64,000 nucleotides of DNA, from positions 248,001-312,000 of the forward strand of contig CAVYDJ010000004.1 of assembly GCA_963767285.1 (NCBI GenBank), in the 5' to 3' direction. The notes below the pieces were generated by a model that had not been told where the DNA came from, did no database searches, and saw only the letters and a list, made by a program, of their open reading frames with translations. Position numbers and translations under genes: made by a program. This document shows, in pieces, positions 37,893-45,536 of this stretch; position 1 is the first letter of the stretch, and each line of letters opens with the position of its first letter. This DNA is from WHSW01 sp963767285 (GTDB lineage Bacteria > Actinomycetota > Thermoleophilia > Solirubrobacterales > 70-9).

Positions 37893-37987
37893 TACAGGTC
37901 GAGGAATGACCGGTCTTTCATCCGGAGGAGAGGGCGCCCATCTGGGAGGTAGCGGCGCCACGGGTTCCAACCAAAGATGGAGGACCA

Positions 37988-38674
37988 GTGGCCGTATCTA
38001 CCCAACAAATCGCAGCAGCGGTGCCCGCGCCGAACGCCGGCCGCCGATCTGACTCTCAACCAGAGCTTGAGGATACCTACCTCGTAGCGCTGGCCAAGAA
38101 GGGGAGCGCCGACGCTTACGAGCGGATCGTCAAGCGTTATCGCGGCTTCGTCCGTCTGAAGGCCTCGTCGTACTTCCTGCTCGGAGGCGACTCCGAGGAC
38201 CTGATCCAGGAGGGCCTCGTCGGCCTCTACAAGGCGATCAGGGATTTCCGCACCGACCGCGAGTCGAGCTTCCGCAACTTCGCCGAGCTCTGCATCACGC
38301 GGCAGATCATCACCGCGGTCAAGACCGCGAGCCGCAACAAGCACGCGCCGCTCAACCAGTACGTCTCGTTCGCCCAGTCGCCGGCGGCGTCCGGCGAGGC
38401 CGAGACGACGCTCGAGGACATCCTGCCCGGGCCGATGTCCGAGGAGCCGTCCCAGCGGGCCATCGCAAGCGAGGAGCTGCAGGCGCTGGTTTCGTGCCTG
38501 TCGAGCGTGCTGTCCGAGCTCGAGAGCCGGGTCCTGTCGCTGTACCTCGACGGCTACTCCTACGAGGAGATCGGCGAGCGGCTCGAGTGCGACACGAAGA
38601 CGGTCGACAACGCGCTGCAGCGCGTCAAGCGCAAGGTCGCGGCCCACATCTCAGGGCGCGAGGTACTGGTTTAG
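37988..38674 (+). CDS. sigH: RNA polymerase sigma factor, SigH (sigma-30) type
   Basis: 228-aa sigma-70 family protein. Region 2 spans about residues 33-105 (LIQEGLVGLYKAIRDFR, then NFAELCITRQIITAVKTASR), and region 4 about 160-222 with LYLDGYSYEEIGERLECDTKTVDNALQRVKRK as its helix-turn-helix (split by a run of conserved positions). Position after cysS-rlmB matches Bacillus sigH. The N-terminal 25 residues are unique. It has a leader of about 110 nt and GGAGG (37977-37981) before the GTG. The expected downstream rpmG-secE-nusG block is not here. Confidence 0.92.
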   Translation: MAVSTQQIAAAVPAPNAGRRSDSQPELEDTYLVALAKKGSADAYERIVKRYRGFVRLKASSYFLLGGDSEDLIQEGLVGLYKAIRDFRTDRESSFRNFAELCITRQIITAVKTASRNKHAPLNQYVSFAQSPAASGEAETTLEDILPGPMSEEPSQRAIASEELQALVSCLSSVLSELESRVLSLYLDGYSYEEIGERLECDTKTVDNALQRVKRKVAAHISGREVLV

Positions 38675-38700
38675 AGCCGCCAGCGTCAAGCGTCCTCCTC

Positions 38701-38742
38701 ATTCGCCGCGGTGCCGCAGGGCATCGCGGCGAATCTATTTCT
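38701..38742 (+). terminator. Rho-independent terminator of sigH
   Basis: ATTCGCCGCG (38701-38710) pairs perfectly with CGCGGCGAAT (38725-38734) across a 14-base loop and is followed by the T-rich CTATTTCT. It is the clearest classical terminator in the window and separates sigH from the tRNA gene. Confidence 0.8.
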
Positions 38743-38753
38743 GGGCCCTGGCG

Positions 38754-38759
38754 TAGATT
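38754..38759 (+). promoter_or_regulatory. -10 element of tRNA-Thr
   Basis: TAGATT lies 12 bases before the first base of the mature tRNA, placing the transcription start about six bases upstream of it. No convincing -35 is seen. Confidence 0.5.
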
Positions 38760-38771
38760 TGCCGCAGGCGT

Positions 38772-38844
38772 GCCCGGATAGCTCAGCTGGTAGAGCACTC
38801 GATTTGTAATCGAGAGACCGTGGGTTCGAGTCCCACTCCGGGCT
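38772..38844 (+). tRNA. tRNA-Thr (anticodon TGT)
   Basis: A complete 73-base cloverleaf. Acceptor GCCCGGA pairs with TCCGGGC, the D arm is GCTC-AGCTGGTA-GAGC, the anticodon stem is CTCGA/TCGAG with loop TTTGTAA (anticodon TGT), and the T arm is GTGGG-TTCGAGT-CCCAC. The discriminator is T and CCA is not encoded. The next gene's ATG begins at 38846, leaving a single base between tRNA and start codon. Confidence 0.97.
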
Positions 38845-38845
38845 T

Positions 38846-39853
38846 ATGAGTGAGAAGGAATTCACTTGGCGTGACGGGGAGCGGACGATCCACTTCCGCG
38901 CCGGCGTGGTCGGTGACGCGACGGACATCCTGCGCGGGCACGGCTTCGAGGGTTACGAGCTGCTGACCACCGAGCGGGCGATGGGCGCCGCGTCGGTCGA
39001 GCTCGCCGAGGACGCCGCCTGCTTCCACCACGTGCCGCCGGGACCTGTGACCGAGGTCGCGGCGCGGGTGATCTCCGACATCGGCGACGGCGACCTGGTC
39101 GCGCTCGGCGGCGGGCGGGTCATCGACGTCGCGAAGGCGATCGCCGCGGTCAAGGGCGCGCGCGTCGCGGCGCTGCCGACCACCCTCTCCGGCGCCGAGA
39201 TGACCCGGATCCACCGGCTGCCCGAGGGCCACGAGGCGCTCGACGGCCTGGTGCGGCCGCAGGTCGTGATCGCGGACCCGCCGCTGATGGTCGGCCTGCC
39301 GGAGGAGCGGCTGCGGGCGAGCGCGATGAACGCCCTCGCGCACGGTGCCGACTCGCTCTACACGCCGCTCTCCAACCCGGTCTCGGAGATGACCGCGCTG
39401 CGCGGGGCGGCGCTGATCGCGAAGGCGCTCGACGCCGAGCGAGACAAGCGCGATCCGGCCCAGCTCGCGCTCGGCTCGATCCTCAGCGCGGCCGCGCTGG
39501 ATTCGGCCCTGTTCGGCCTTCACCACGTCGTCTGCCAGACGCTGGTTCGGGAGCTGCGGATCCCGCACGCGGAGACCAACGCGACGATGCTGCCGCGGAC
39601 GCTCGAGGCGCTGATCCCCCGGACCGGGAAGCAGATGACCGCGCTGGCGCGGGCACTGGGCGTGAAGCAGGGCGAGCTTCGCGACCGGGTCGAGCAGCTC
39701 GGCGGCGGGCCGCGGAAGCTCTCGCGGATCGGTGCCGAGCGCGATCGGCTGGACGCCGCGGTCAAGGCGATCATGGCCCGCCCGGAGTTGCAGATGACGC
39801 CCGACGTGCCCGGCGAGCGCGAGATCCGCGCGCTGATCGAGGACGCGTGGTGA
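38846..39853 (+). CDS. Iron-type alcohol dehydrogenase, maleylacetate reductase-like
   Basis: 335-aa protein of the iron-containing/polyol dehydrogenase superfamily. N-terminal Rossmann-like domain with VALGGGRVIDVAKAIA near residues 87-102 and LPTTLSGAEMT near 112-122. C-terminal helical domain with NALAHGADSLYT and GLHHVVCQTLVRELRIPHA, supplying the His metal ligands. The LSGAEMT and PHAETN blocks resemble maleylacetate reductase of aromatic ring cleavage; no partner pathway genes are nearby, so substrate is unproven. No promoter or Shine-Dalgarno fits between the tRNA and the ATG, so it must be co-transcribed with tRNA-Thr. Confidence 0.82.
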   Translation: MSEKEFTWRDGERTIHFRAGVVGDATDILRGHGFEGYELLTTERAMGAASVELAEDAACFHHVPPGPVTEVAARVISDIGDGDLVALGGGRVIDVAKAIAAVKGARVAALPTTLSGAEMTRIHRLPEGHEALDGLVRPQVVIADPPLMVGLPEERLRASAMNALAHGADSLYTPLSNPVSEMTALRGAALIAKALDAERDKRDPAQLALGSILSAAALDSALFGLHHVVCQTLVRELRIPHAETNATMLPRTLEALIPRTGKQMTALARALGVKQGELRDRVEQLGGGPRKLSRIGAERDRLDAAVKAIMARPELQMTPDVPGEREIRALIEDAW

Positions 39854-39899
39854 GAGCGAACATTCGTAACGCAACCGCCATGCCCGTGTAGGCACACAC

Positions 39900-41612
39900 A
39901 TGGACGAGTCCCCGCGGCGCTCCGCGCCGCCGCGCCACGACGACGTGATCAGCCAGGAGCGCTTCGAGCGCTATCACCGCTTCGCGCGCGAGAAGGGCAC
40001 GAGCCGCGTCCTCTACTACGCCGCGCGCGTGGTCCTCGTCCCCGTCTTCCTCGCCTACTTCCGGCTGCAGCGCTCGGGCCGCGAGCACGCCCGCTTCAAG
40101 GGGGGCCTCGTCGTCGCCTCCAACCACCGCAGCTTCCTCGACCCGTTCGTGATCGGCGCCTTTCTGCCCTGGCGCAGGCGGCTGCAGTTCGTCGCCAAGG
40201 TCGAGCTGTTCGAGAAGCGCTGGCAGGGCTGGGTGCTGTCGCGGCTCGGGGCGTTCCCGATCCGACGCGGCCAGTCCGACGAGACGGCGATCGACACCGC
40301 GCGCATGATCGTCGAGCGCGGCGGCACCGTAGTCATCTTTCCCGAGGGCACTCGGCACCGCACCGGCTCCCTCGGCCGCCCGAAGCGGGGCGTCGGCCGC
40401 CTGGCCCTGGAGACCGGCGCGCCGGTCCTGCCGATCGCCGTCCAGGGCTCGGAGGAGGTGCGCCGCGGCTGGCGGATCCGCCCGCGCAAGGTGAAGCTGC
40501 GGGCGGGCAAACCCCTCACCTTCCCGCGCACCGAGCGGCCCTCGCCGGCGCTCGCGGCGAACGTGACCGACCGGATCTGGCCCAACATCGAGCTGCAGTG
40601 GGAGTGGCTCGGCGGGCTGCCGCCGCTGCGCAAGGCGGCGGTGATCGGGGCCGGCAGCTGGGGCACAGCGGTCGCCGTGCTGCTCGCCCGCGGCGGGCTG
40701 GAGGTCGAGCTCGGGACGCGCACGGAGGAGAAGGCCGCCAAGATCAACCGCAAGCGCGAGAACGAGGAATACCTGCCTGGGGTCAAGCTCCCCGAGGGCC
40801 TGGCCGTGAAGCGCTCGACCGAGATCGAGCTCGCCGGCTGCGACCTGATCTGCCTCGCGGTCCCGTCGTCGGCGCTTCCCAACGTGGTCGGCTCGCTCGC
40901 CGACCGCATCGGTTCGCGGGCCTCGGTCCTGCTGCTCTCGAAGGGCTTCGTGCAGCCGATGGGGGCGCTGCCGAACGAGTACGTCTCCGAGCGGGTCCGT
41001 GCGCGGGCGATCGCCTGCCTCGGCGGCCCGGCGCACGCCCGTGAGGCCGCCGCCGGGATGGCGGCGCTGGTGCTCGGCAGCGCCGACCCGGACCTGCGGG
41101 CGATGCTCGGCGAGGTCTTCGACCGCGCCGGGCTCGTGTGCGAGCGAACCGACGACGTCACCGGGGTCGAGGTCGCGGGAGCCTCCAAGAACGCCGCCGC
41201 TCTCGCCGCCGCCGCCGCTGAGCGCTTCGGCCTCAACGCGGCCGGGATCGCCGCCGCCGGCGTCTGGCGCGAGTGCGTCGAGTTCGCGCTTCTCCACGGC
41301 GCGAAGCTCGAGACGTTCACTGGGCTCGCCGGGGTCGGCGACCTGACCGCGACCGTCCTCGCCCCGAAGAGCCGCAACCGCCAGGCCGGCGAGCTGCTCG
41401 GCGCCGGGGTCCCGGCCGAGAAGATCCCGGGCCGGATCGGCCAGGCTTCGGAGGGACTCGAGTCGGTGCCGCTGATCGCCGAGACGGTCGCCGCCGCGGG
41501 CGTCGAAGCGCCGAGTCTCGAGGGGCTCGCGGCGCTGATCGAGGGCGAGATCGACGCCGGCGAGTGGGTTGCCGGGCTGCGACGTGCGGAGCGCGAGAGG
41601 AAGGCGGCCTGA
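39900..41612 (+). CDS. plsC-gpsA: PlsC-like acyltransferase fused to glycerol-3-phosphate dehydrogenase GpsA
   Basis: 570-aa fusion of two phospholipid enzymes. Residues 1-235: acyltransferase with NHRSFLDPF (H-x4-D intact, near 79-87), a PIRRGQ block and FPEGTRHRTGS near 147-157. Residues 242-570: NAD(P)-dependent G3P dehydrogenase with AVIGAGSWGTAVAVLLARGG near 247-266, the LSKGF motif, catalytic Lys in GASKNAAAL and the NRQAGELL segment near 493. GpsA makes glycerol-3-phosphate; PlsC acylates its 1-acyl form. No stop or start separates them; the linker is about ten residues. The ATG has TAGGCA (39889-39894) five bases upstream. Confidence 0.92.
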   Translation: MDESPRRSAPPRHDDVISQERFERYHRFAREKGTSRVLYYAARVVLVPVFLAYFRLQRSGREHARFKGGLVVASNHRSFLDPFVIGAFLPWRRRLQFVAKVELFEKRWQGWVLSRLGAFPIRRGQSDETAIDTARMIVERGGTVVIFPEGTRHRTGSLGRPKRGVGRLALETGAPVLPIAVQGSEEVRRGWRIRPRKVKLRAGKPLTFPRTERPSPALAANVTDRIWPNIELQWEWLGGLPPLRKAAVIGAGSWGTAVAVLLARGGLEVELGTRTEEKAAKINRKRENEEYLPGVKLPEGLAVKRSTEIELAGCDLICLAVPSSALPNVVGSLADRIGSRASVLLLSKGFVQPMGALPNEYVSERVRARAIACLGGPAHAREAAAGMAALVLGSADPDLRAMLGEVFDRAGLVCERTDDVTGVEVAGASKNAAALAAAAAERFGLNAAGIAAAGVWRECVEFALLHGAKLETFTGLAGVGDLTATVLAPKSRNRQAGELLGAGVPAEKIPGRIGQASEGLESVPLIAETVAAAGVEAPSLEGLAALIEGEIDAGEWVAGLRRAERERKAA

Positions 41613-41638
41613 GATGAGCGAGGACGTAGGCTTGACCG

Positions 41639-42211
41639 GTGAGCTCAGAACAGGAGTCGAGCGCCGCGGAGACGGTCGCGCCCCCGCAAACGCCGGCGCA
41701 GAAGGCCGAGCTCGACAGCGCCTTCTCCGACCTCTACCGGACGCACCTGCGCGACGTCTACTCCTACGCGTATTACAAGGTGGGCAACCACCACGACGCG
41801 GAGGACCTGACCGAGCAGGCCTTCCTACAGGCCTATCGGCACTTCGAGCGCGCCCAGCGGGAGTCGAAGGGGCGCCCGCTGCGCCCGTGGCTGATCCGGA
41901 TCGCCCACAACCTGGCGTCGAACTACTACCGCGACCGCGCCCGGCGGCCGGTGGCCAACATCGAGGCGGTCGAGCCGCCCGCCCATCCGCACGAGACCGA
42001 GCGGGTGGTCGAGGGCCGCGAGGAGCTGCGGCAGGTGATCGCCCGTCTCGGCGACCTGCCCGACGATCGCCGCGAGGCCCTGATCATGCGCTTCGCCCTG
42101 GGCATGGACAACCGGGAGATCGCGCGCGCCCTGGGTCGCTCCGACGGCGCGACCAAGGTGCTGATCCATCGCGCGATCAAGCAGCTCGAGGAGCTGATGG
42201 ACGATGAGTGA
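41639..42211 (+). CDS. ECF-type RNA polymerase sigma factor
   Basis: 190 aa. Sigma region 2 (about residues 25-95: YSYAYYKVGNHHDAEDLTEQ, then PWLIRIAHNLASNYYRDRAR) and region 4 (about 128-182: LPDDRREALIMRFALGMDNR, then EIARALGRSDGATKVLIHRA). No extra C-terminal domain. The GTG has TAGGCT (41627-41632) six bases upstream. Its stop overlaps the start of a small membrane protein by eight bases, the usual layout for a sigma factor with its cognate anti-sigma. Confidence 0.9.
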   Translation: MSSEQESSAAETVAPPQTPAQKAELDSAFSDLYRTHLRDVYSYAYYKVGNHHDAEDLTEQAFLQAYRHFERAQRESKGRPLRPWLIRIAHNLASNYYRDRARRPVANIEAVEPPAHPHETERVVEGREELRQVIARLGDLPDDRREALIMRFALGMDNREIARALGRSDGATKVLIHRAIKQLEELMDDE

Positions 42212-42536
42212 GCACGCCGGAGAGCTGCGGCTGGAGGCGCTGCTGCGCGACGCCCTGCAGCCGGTCGAGCCGCCCGAGAGCCTTGCGATGCGGGTCGAGA
42301 CGACCCTTTCGTCGATCACCGAGCAGGCCGCGGCCGAGCTCTCGAGCTGGGCCGACGAGCTCTCCGAGGGCGAGCTCGAGGCGCTGCGCGACCCCCGCAA
42401 CTGGGTCCGCCCGGTCGCCGCGGTCGCGGTCGGCGGCGCCGCCGCCGCGGCGCTGCTGGTCGTCGAGGCCCGCCGCCGTCGGCGTCCGCACGGGGTCCGT
42501 GCGAACGCCGAGCGGATGCTGCGCGAGCTGCGTTAG
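42204..42536 (+). CDS. Small single-pass membrane protein, probable anti-sigma factor
   Basis: 110 aa. An acidic helical N-terminal 65 residues (LRLEALLRDALQPVEPPESL), one membrane segment (about 68-87, RPVAAVAVGGAAAAALLVV) and a basic C-terminus with RRRRRP. No zinc-binding HxxxCxxC motif is present. The anti-sigma role is inferred only from translational overlap with the upstream ECF gene and the topology. Confidence 0.65.
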   Translation: MSEHAGELRLEALLRDALQPVEPPESLAMRVETTLSSITEQAAAELSSWADELSEGELEALRDPRNWVRPVAAVAVGGAAAAALLVVEARRRRRPHGVRANAERMLRELR

Positions 42537-42542
42537 TAGGCG

Positions 42543-42992
42543 CTAGGCGGCCGCGGGCTTCGCCGGTTTCGCGGGCTTCGGCTTTGCCTCGGCGGTCGGG
42601 GTCGCCGCACCGGCGCCGAGCCCGACGAGCCCGAGGACGAGGTGCAGGACGTTGTCCTCGTCGTTGACCGGGATGAGCCCGAGCAGGACGCCGTCCGAGT
42701 CGATGAAGCCCCAGATCGCTAGGACCACGTAGACCAGGCCGATCCCGAGGCAGTAGGCGCGGGCTCCGGTCGGCGACCCCGCGAAGGCGAGGGAAGAGAG
42801 GCCAAGCGCGATGTGGAGGAGGTTGTGCCAGCCGTTGACGGCGAGGATCCCGAACACGTCGTCGGTCTCGTTGGCGACCTCGGCGGCCCCGGTCTCGAAG
42901 CCAGAGCTGTAGAAGAAGCCGATGATCCCCGTGATCACGAGGGCCGCGCCGACCAGCGTGCAGTAGAGCCGTGCAGGTGTTGCAGTTGACAT
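42543..42992 (-). CDS. DUF4383 membrane protein
   Basis: 149 aa with four hydrophobic segments (LYCTLVGAALVITGIIGFFY, then LLHIALGLSSLAFAG, AYCLGIGLVYVVLAIWGFI and VLHLVLGLVGLGAGA) and a Lys/Pro/Ala tail. The paired N-x-x-H-x-x-LG motifs, NLLHIALGL and NVLHLVLGL, are characteristic of DUF4383. Function unknown. TAGTTT on the bottom strand (42998-43003) lies five bases before the ATG. It lies between two sigma/anti-sigma pairs and is divergent from the second. Confidence 0.8.
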   Translation of the reverse strand: MSTATPARLYCTLVGAALVITGIIGFFYSSGFETGAAEVANETDDVFGILAVNGWHNLLHIALGLSSLAFAGSPTGARAYCLGIGLVYVVLAIWGFIDSDGVLLGLIPVNDEDNVLHLVLGLVGLGAGAATPTAEAKPKPAKPAKPAAA

Positions 42993-43059
42993 CGATGAAA
43001 CTATCGCCGCTTCTACGGATGGATGATCCAGATCGGAACCGAGTGCGTAGAAAAGTCAG

Positions 43060-43674
43060 GTGGCTGATCAGCTCACACCGCAGGCGCTGCAACGACTCGC
43101 CGACGAGGACCTGATGACGCTGGTCGAGCGCCGCGACGCCGACGCCTTCGCGGTTCTCTACGACCGCCACGGCGGTGCCGCCTACTCGCTCGCCCACCGG
43201 ATCGTCGGCACCCCGGCGGTCGCCGAGGACGTCACCCAGGAGGCGTTCATCTCGGTCTGGCGCAGCGGCGCACGCTTCGATGCCGCCCGCGGGAGCGTCC
43301 GCTCCTGGACGCTCGGGATCGTCCGCAACCGGGCGATCGACGCCCTGCGTCGTTCCTCCGGCTCGGCGCCGAAGCTCGACCTCGACGACGACGCCGTGCT
43401 CGAGAGCCAGAGCGCCGAGGAGCTCACCGACAGCACGGCGATCCGCCGCGAGACGGCCCGCAGGGTCCGCGGCGCCCTGCACGAGCTGCCCGACGAGCAG
43501 AGCGAGGTGATCGGTCTCGCATACTTCGGAGGCTTCACTCATTCTGAGATCGCCGAGATGCTCGGGATGCCGCTGGGGACCGTGAAGGGCCGGATGAGAC
43601 TGGGACTGGAGAAGATCAGAGTTACGCTCGCCGAGCGGATGGGGATCGAAGGGCCGTCGGAGGTGCTGCCATGA
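43060..43674 (+). CDS. ECF-type sigma factor, SigK-like
   Basis: 204 aa. Region 2 has FAVLYDRHGGAAYSLAHRIV, then DVTQEAFISVWRSGARFD, and SWTLGIVRNRAIDALRR (about residues 30-105). Region 4 has ELPDEQSEVIGLAYFGGFTH, then SEIAEMLGMPLGTVKGRMRL (about 143-190). The anti-sigma gene follows with an ATGA overlap, as for SigK-RskA. GGAACC lies at 43035-43040 but no ECF -10 at the right distance was found; TAGAAA (43048-43053) is six bases before the GTG. Confidence 0.92.
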   Translation: MADQLTPQALQRLADEDLMTLVERRDADAFAVLYDRHGGAAYSLAHRIVGTPAVAEDVTQEAFISVWRSGARFDAARGSVRSWTLGIVRNRAIDALRRSSGSAPKLDLDDDAVLESQSAEELTDSTAIRRETARRVRGALHELPDEQSEVIGLAYFGGFTHSEIAEMLGMPLGTVKGRMRLGLEKIRVTLAERMGIEGPSEVLP

Positions 43675-44402
43675 GCTCGCACCGCCCCGATTGCGAGGCG
43701 CTTCGCGACGACCTCGCCACGTATGCCCTGGGCGCGCTCTCGGGAGACGAGCTGACCGCGCTCGAGGCGCACCTGGGCGATTGCGAGCACTGCCGCACGC
43801 GGTTGCGCTGGCTCACCCCCGCGGTCGACATGCTGCCGGTGACTGTCGAGCAGCGCCAGCCGCCGCCGAGCCTGCGGGAGAACCTGATGGCGACCGTGCG
43901 CGCCGAGGCGGCCCTGAGCACTCTGGCCGAACCCGAGCCCGCGCGCGACGAGCGGGCGCGCGAGTCCTGGTGGGCGGGGTTGCGCGGGGTGATGCTGCGT
44001 CCGGCGACCGGGATGGCGGTCCTGATCGTGCTCGTCGCAGGGATCGGCGTCGGCTGGGCCCTGCGCGGCAACGACACCGTCGAGACGAGCCCGCAGCTGG
44101 TCAAGGCCGAGCCGCTCAACGACGCGGTCCCGGCATCGGCGACCCTCGAGCTCGAGGGCGACTCGGCGACCCTGCACGTGCACGAGCTGCCCGCAATCGC
44201 CGACGACGAGGTCTACGAGGTCTGGGTCCAGCGCGCCGGGGTGATGGAGCCGCGCAACACCTTCGTGCTGAGCATGGACGGGACCGCCGAGGCGGCGGTT
44301 CCCGGCCCGCTCGAGGGCGGCGAGGCCGTCCTCGTCACCCGCGAGCCGCGCGGCGGCAGCCGCCAGCCGACCACCGACCCGTTGCTCAGCGCACCCCTGT
44401 AG
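43671..44402 (+). CDS. Anti-sigma factor, RskA family
   Basis: 243-aa single-pass membrane protein. The N-terminal zinc-binding anti-sigma domain carries LEAHLGDCEHCRTRL (H-x3-C-x2-C) near residues 37-51. One membrane segment near 105-122 (MAVLIVLVAGIGVGWAL). The extracytoplasmic C-terminal half matches the RskA domain (VYEVWVQRAGVMEPRNTFVL). It would hold the preceding ECF factor inactive until cut by regulated proteolysis. ATGA overlap with the sigma gene. A rhomboid protease gene follows. Confidence 0.9.
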   Translation: MSSHRPDCEALRDDLATYALGALSGDELTALEAHLGDCEHCRTRLRWLTPAVDMLPVTVEQRQPPPSLRENLMATVRAEAALSTLAEPEPARDERARESWWAGLRGVMLRPATGMAVLIVLVAGIGVGWALRGNDTVETSPQLVKAEPLNDAVPASATLELEGDSATLHVHELPAIADDEVYEVWVQRAGVMEPRNTFVLSMDGTAEAAVPGPLEGGEAVLVTREPRGGSRQPTTDPLLSAPL

Positions 44403-44420
44403 CTATCGTCCGGCGCCGCT

Positions 44421-45287
44421 GTGGCGACGTGCTACCGACATCCGTCGCGGGAGACGAACGTCTCCTGCTCCAACTGCGACAGGCCGATCTGCCCGGACTG
44501 CATGACCTCGACCTCGGTGGGGATGCGCTGTCCCGAGTGCGCCGGCCAGACGACGAAGGTCGTTAACCCGGTCGGCGCGCCGGGCCGCAACGACGCCCCG
44601 GCCACCTACGCGATCATGGCGCTCTGCATCATCGCGTATGTCGCCGATCTGGCCAGTGGCGGCGGCGTCGGTGGCGCCGGCGGCGGCACGCTGGCCGAGG
44701 AGGGCGGTCTGTTCGCGTACGGGCTCAATTCCTCGGGCGACACGATCGGCGTCGCGTTCGGGCAGCCCTATCGGCTAGTGACCGCGGCCTTCCTGCACGC
44801 CGGCCTGATCCACCTCGCCTTCAACATGTTCGCGCTCTACATCCTGGGCACCCTGCTCGAGCCGGCGATCGGGACGGCCCGCTTCGTCGGCATCTACGCG
44901 GTCTCGGTGCTCAGCGGCTCGTTCCTGGTCATGGTCATGGACCCGAACCAGCTCACGGTCGGGGCCTCCGGCGGGGTCTTCGGCCTGATGGCGGCGGCGT
45001 TCCTGATCGCGCGGGACCGCGGCCTCGACCAGCTCGCCTCGCAGATCGGCTTCTTCGTGATCATCAACCTGGTGCTCACGTTCAGCGTCAACAACATCTC
45101 GATCGGCGGCCACATCGGGGGTCTGGTCGGCGGTGCGGTTGCAGCGCTGATCGTCAACCAGCTCGAGCGCCGCCGGGTCGCCAACGCGAAGACGATCGAG
45201 TACGCGGTCCTGATCGGGCTCTGCGTGGTCACCTTCGTCGCCGGGGTGATCGCGGCCGAGTCGAGCGTTCCGGCGGCGCTCAGCTAG
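44421..45287 (+). CDS. Rhomboid-family intramembrane serine protease with zinc-binding N-terminus
   Basis: 288 aa. The first 45 residues have four C-x2-C-like pairs (CYRHPSRETNVSCSNC, CPDCMT, CPEC), a B-box-like zinc region common in actinobacterial rhomboids. Six or so membrane segments follow. HLAFNMFALYILG carries the oxyanion His and Asn, GASGGVFGLM the catalytic Ser, and GGHIGGLVGGA the catalytic His. Complete catalytic machinery. Placement right after an RskA-type anti-sigma suggests, but does not prove, a role in cleaving it. Confidence 0.9.
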   Translation: MATCYRHPSRETNVSCSNCDRPICPDCMTSTSVGMRCPECAGQTTKVVNPVGAPGRNDAPATYAIMALCIIAYVADLASGGGVGGAGGGTLAEEGGLFAYGLNSSGDTIGVAFGQPYRLVTAAFLHAGLIHLAFNMFALYILGTLLEPAIGTARFVGIYAVSVLSGSFLVMVMDPNQLTVGASGGVFGLMAAAFLIARDRGLDQLASQIGFFVIINLVLTFSVNNISIGGHIGGLVGGAVAALIVNQLERRRVANAKTIEYAVLIGLCVVTFVAGVIAAESSVPAALS

Positions 45288-45504
45288 CTGACCGGCGCTC
45301 GGTCTCGTCGCGCAGGTCGGTCACCGACCGGCGCATCACGCCCTGGGTCAGCCGCCGCGCGACCAGCCCGGGAACCGGCACGCCGGGATCGATCCCCAGC
45401 CGGTAGGTGACGCGGGCACGCGTTCCGTCGTCGAGCGGCTCGATCGCGTATTCGCCCTCGACGTTGGCGACCCCGTCGCCGTCGACGAAGTCCCATAGAC
45501 GCCT
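45280..45504 (-). pseudogene. C-terminal remnant of an SRPBCC-family gene
   Basis: The bottom strand encodes a segment matching only the last half of a START/SRPBCC protein: WDFVDGDGVANVEGEYAIEP, then DDGTRARVTYRLGI and GVPVPGLVARRLTQG. There is no start codon and no upstream half; similarity stops near 45504, at a perfect GCCTCG-CC-CGAGGC hairpin (45501-45514), and the BtuF-like gene ends 30 bases further on. It reads as a decayed or deleted gene. Its stop lies within the rhomboid 3' end. Confidence 0.6.
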
Positions 45505-45536
45505 CGCCCGAGGCCTGCTTCGACGCCGCGATCGAC

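Noticed and set aside
37906..38052. 48-codon open frame in the sigH leader overlapping its start
   Set aside because: GAGG is too close to the ATG, there is no conserved feature, and open frames of this length are common here. It cannot be called without homologues.
43035..43059. GGAACC as an ECF autoregulatory -35
   Set aside because: No matching -10 lies 15-17 bases downstream before the start codon.
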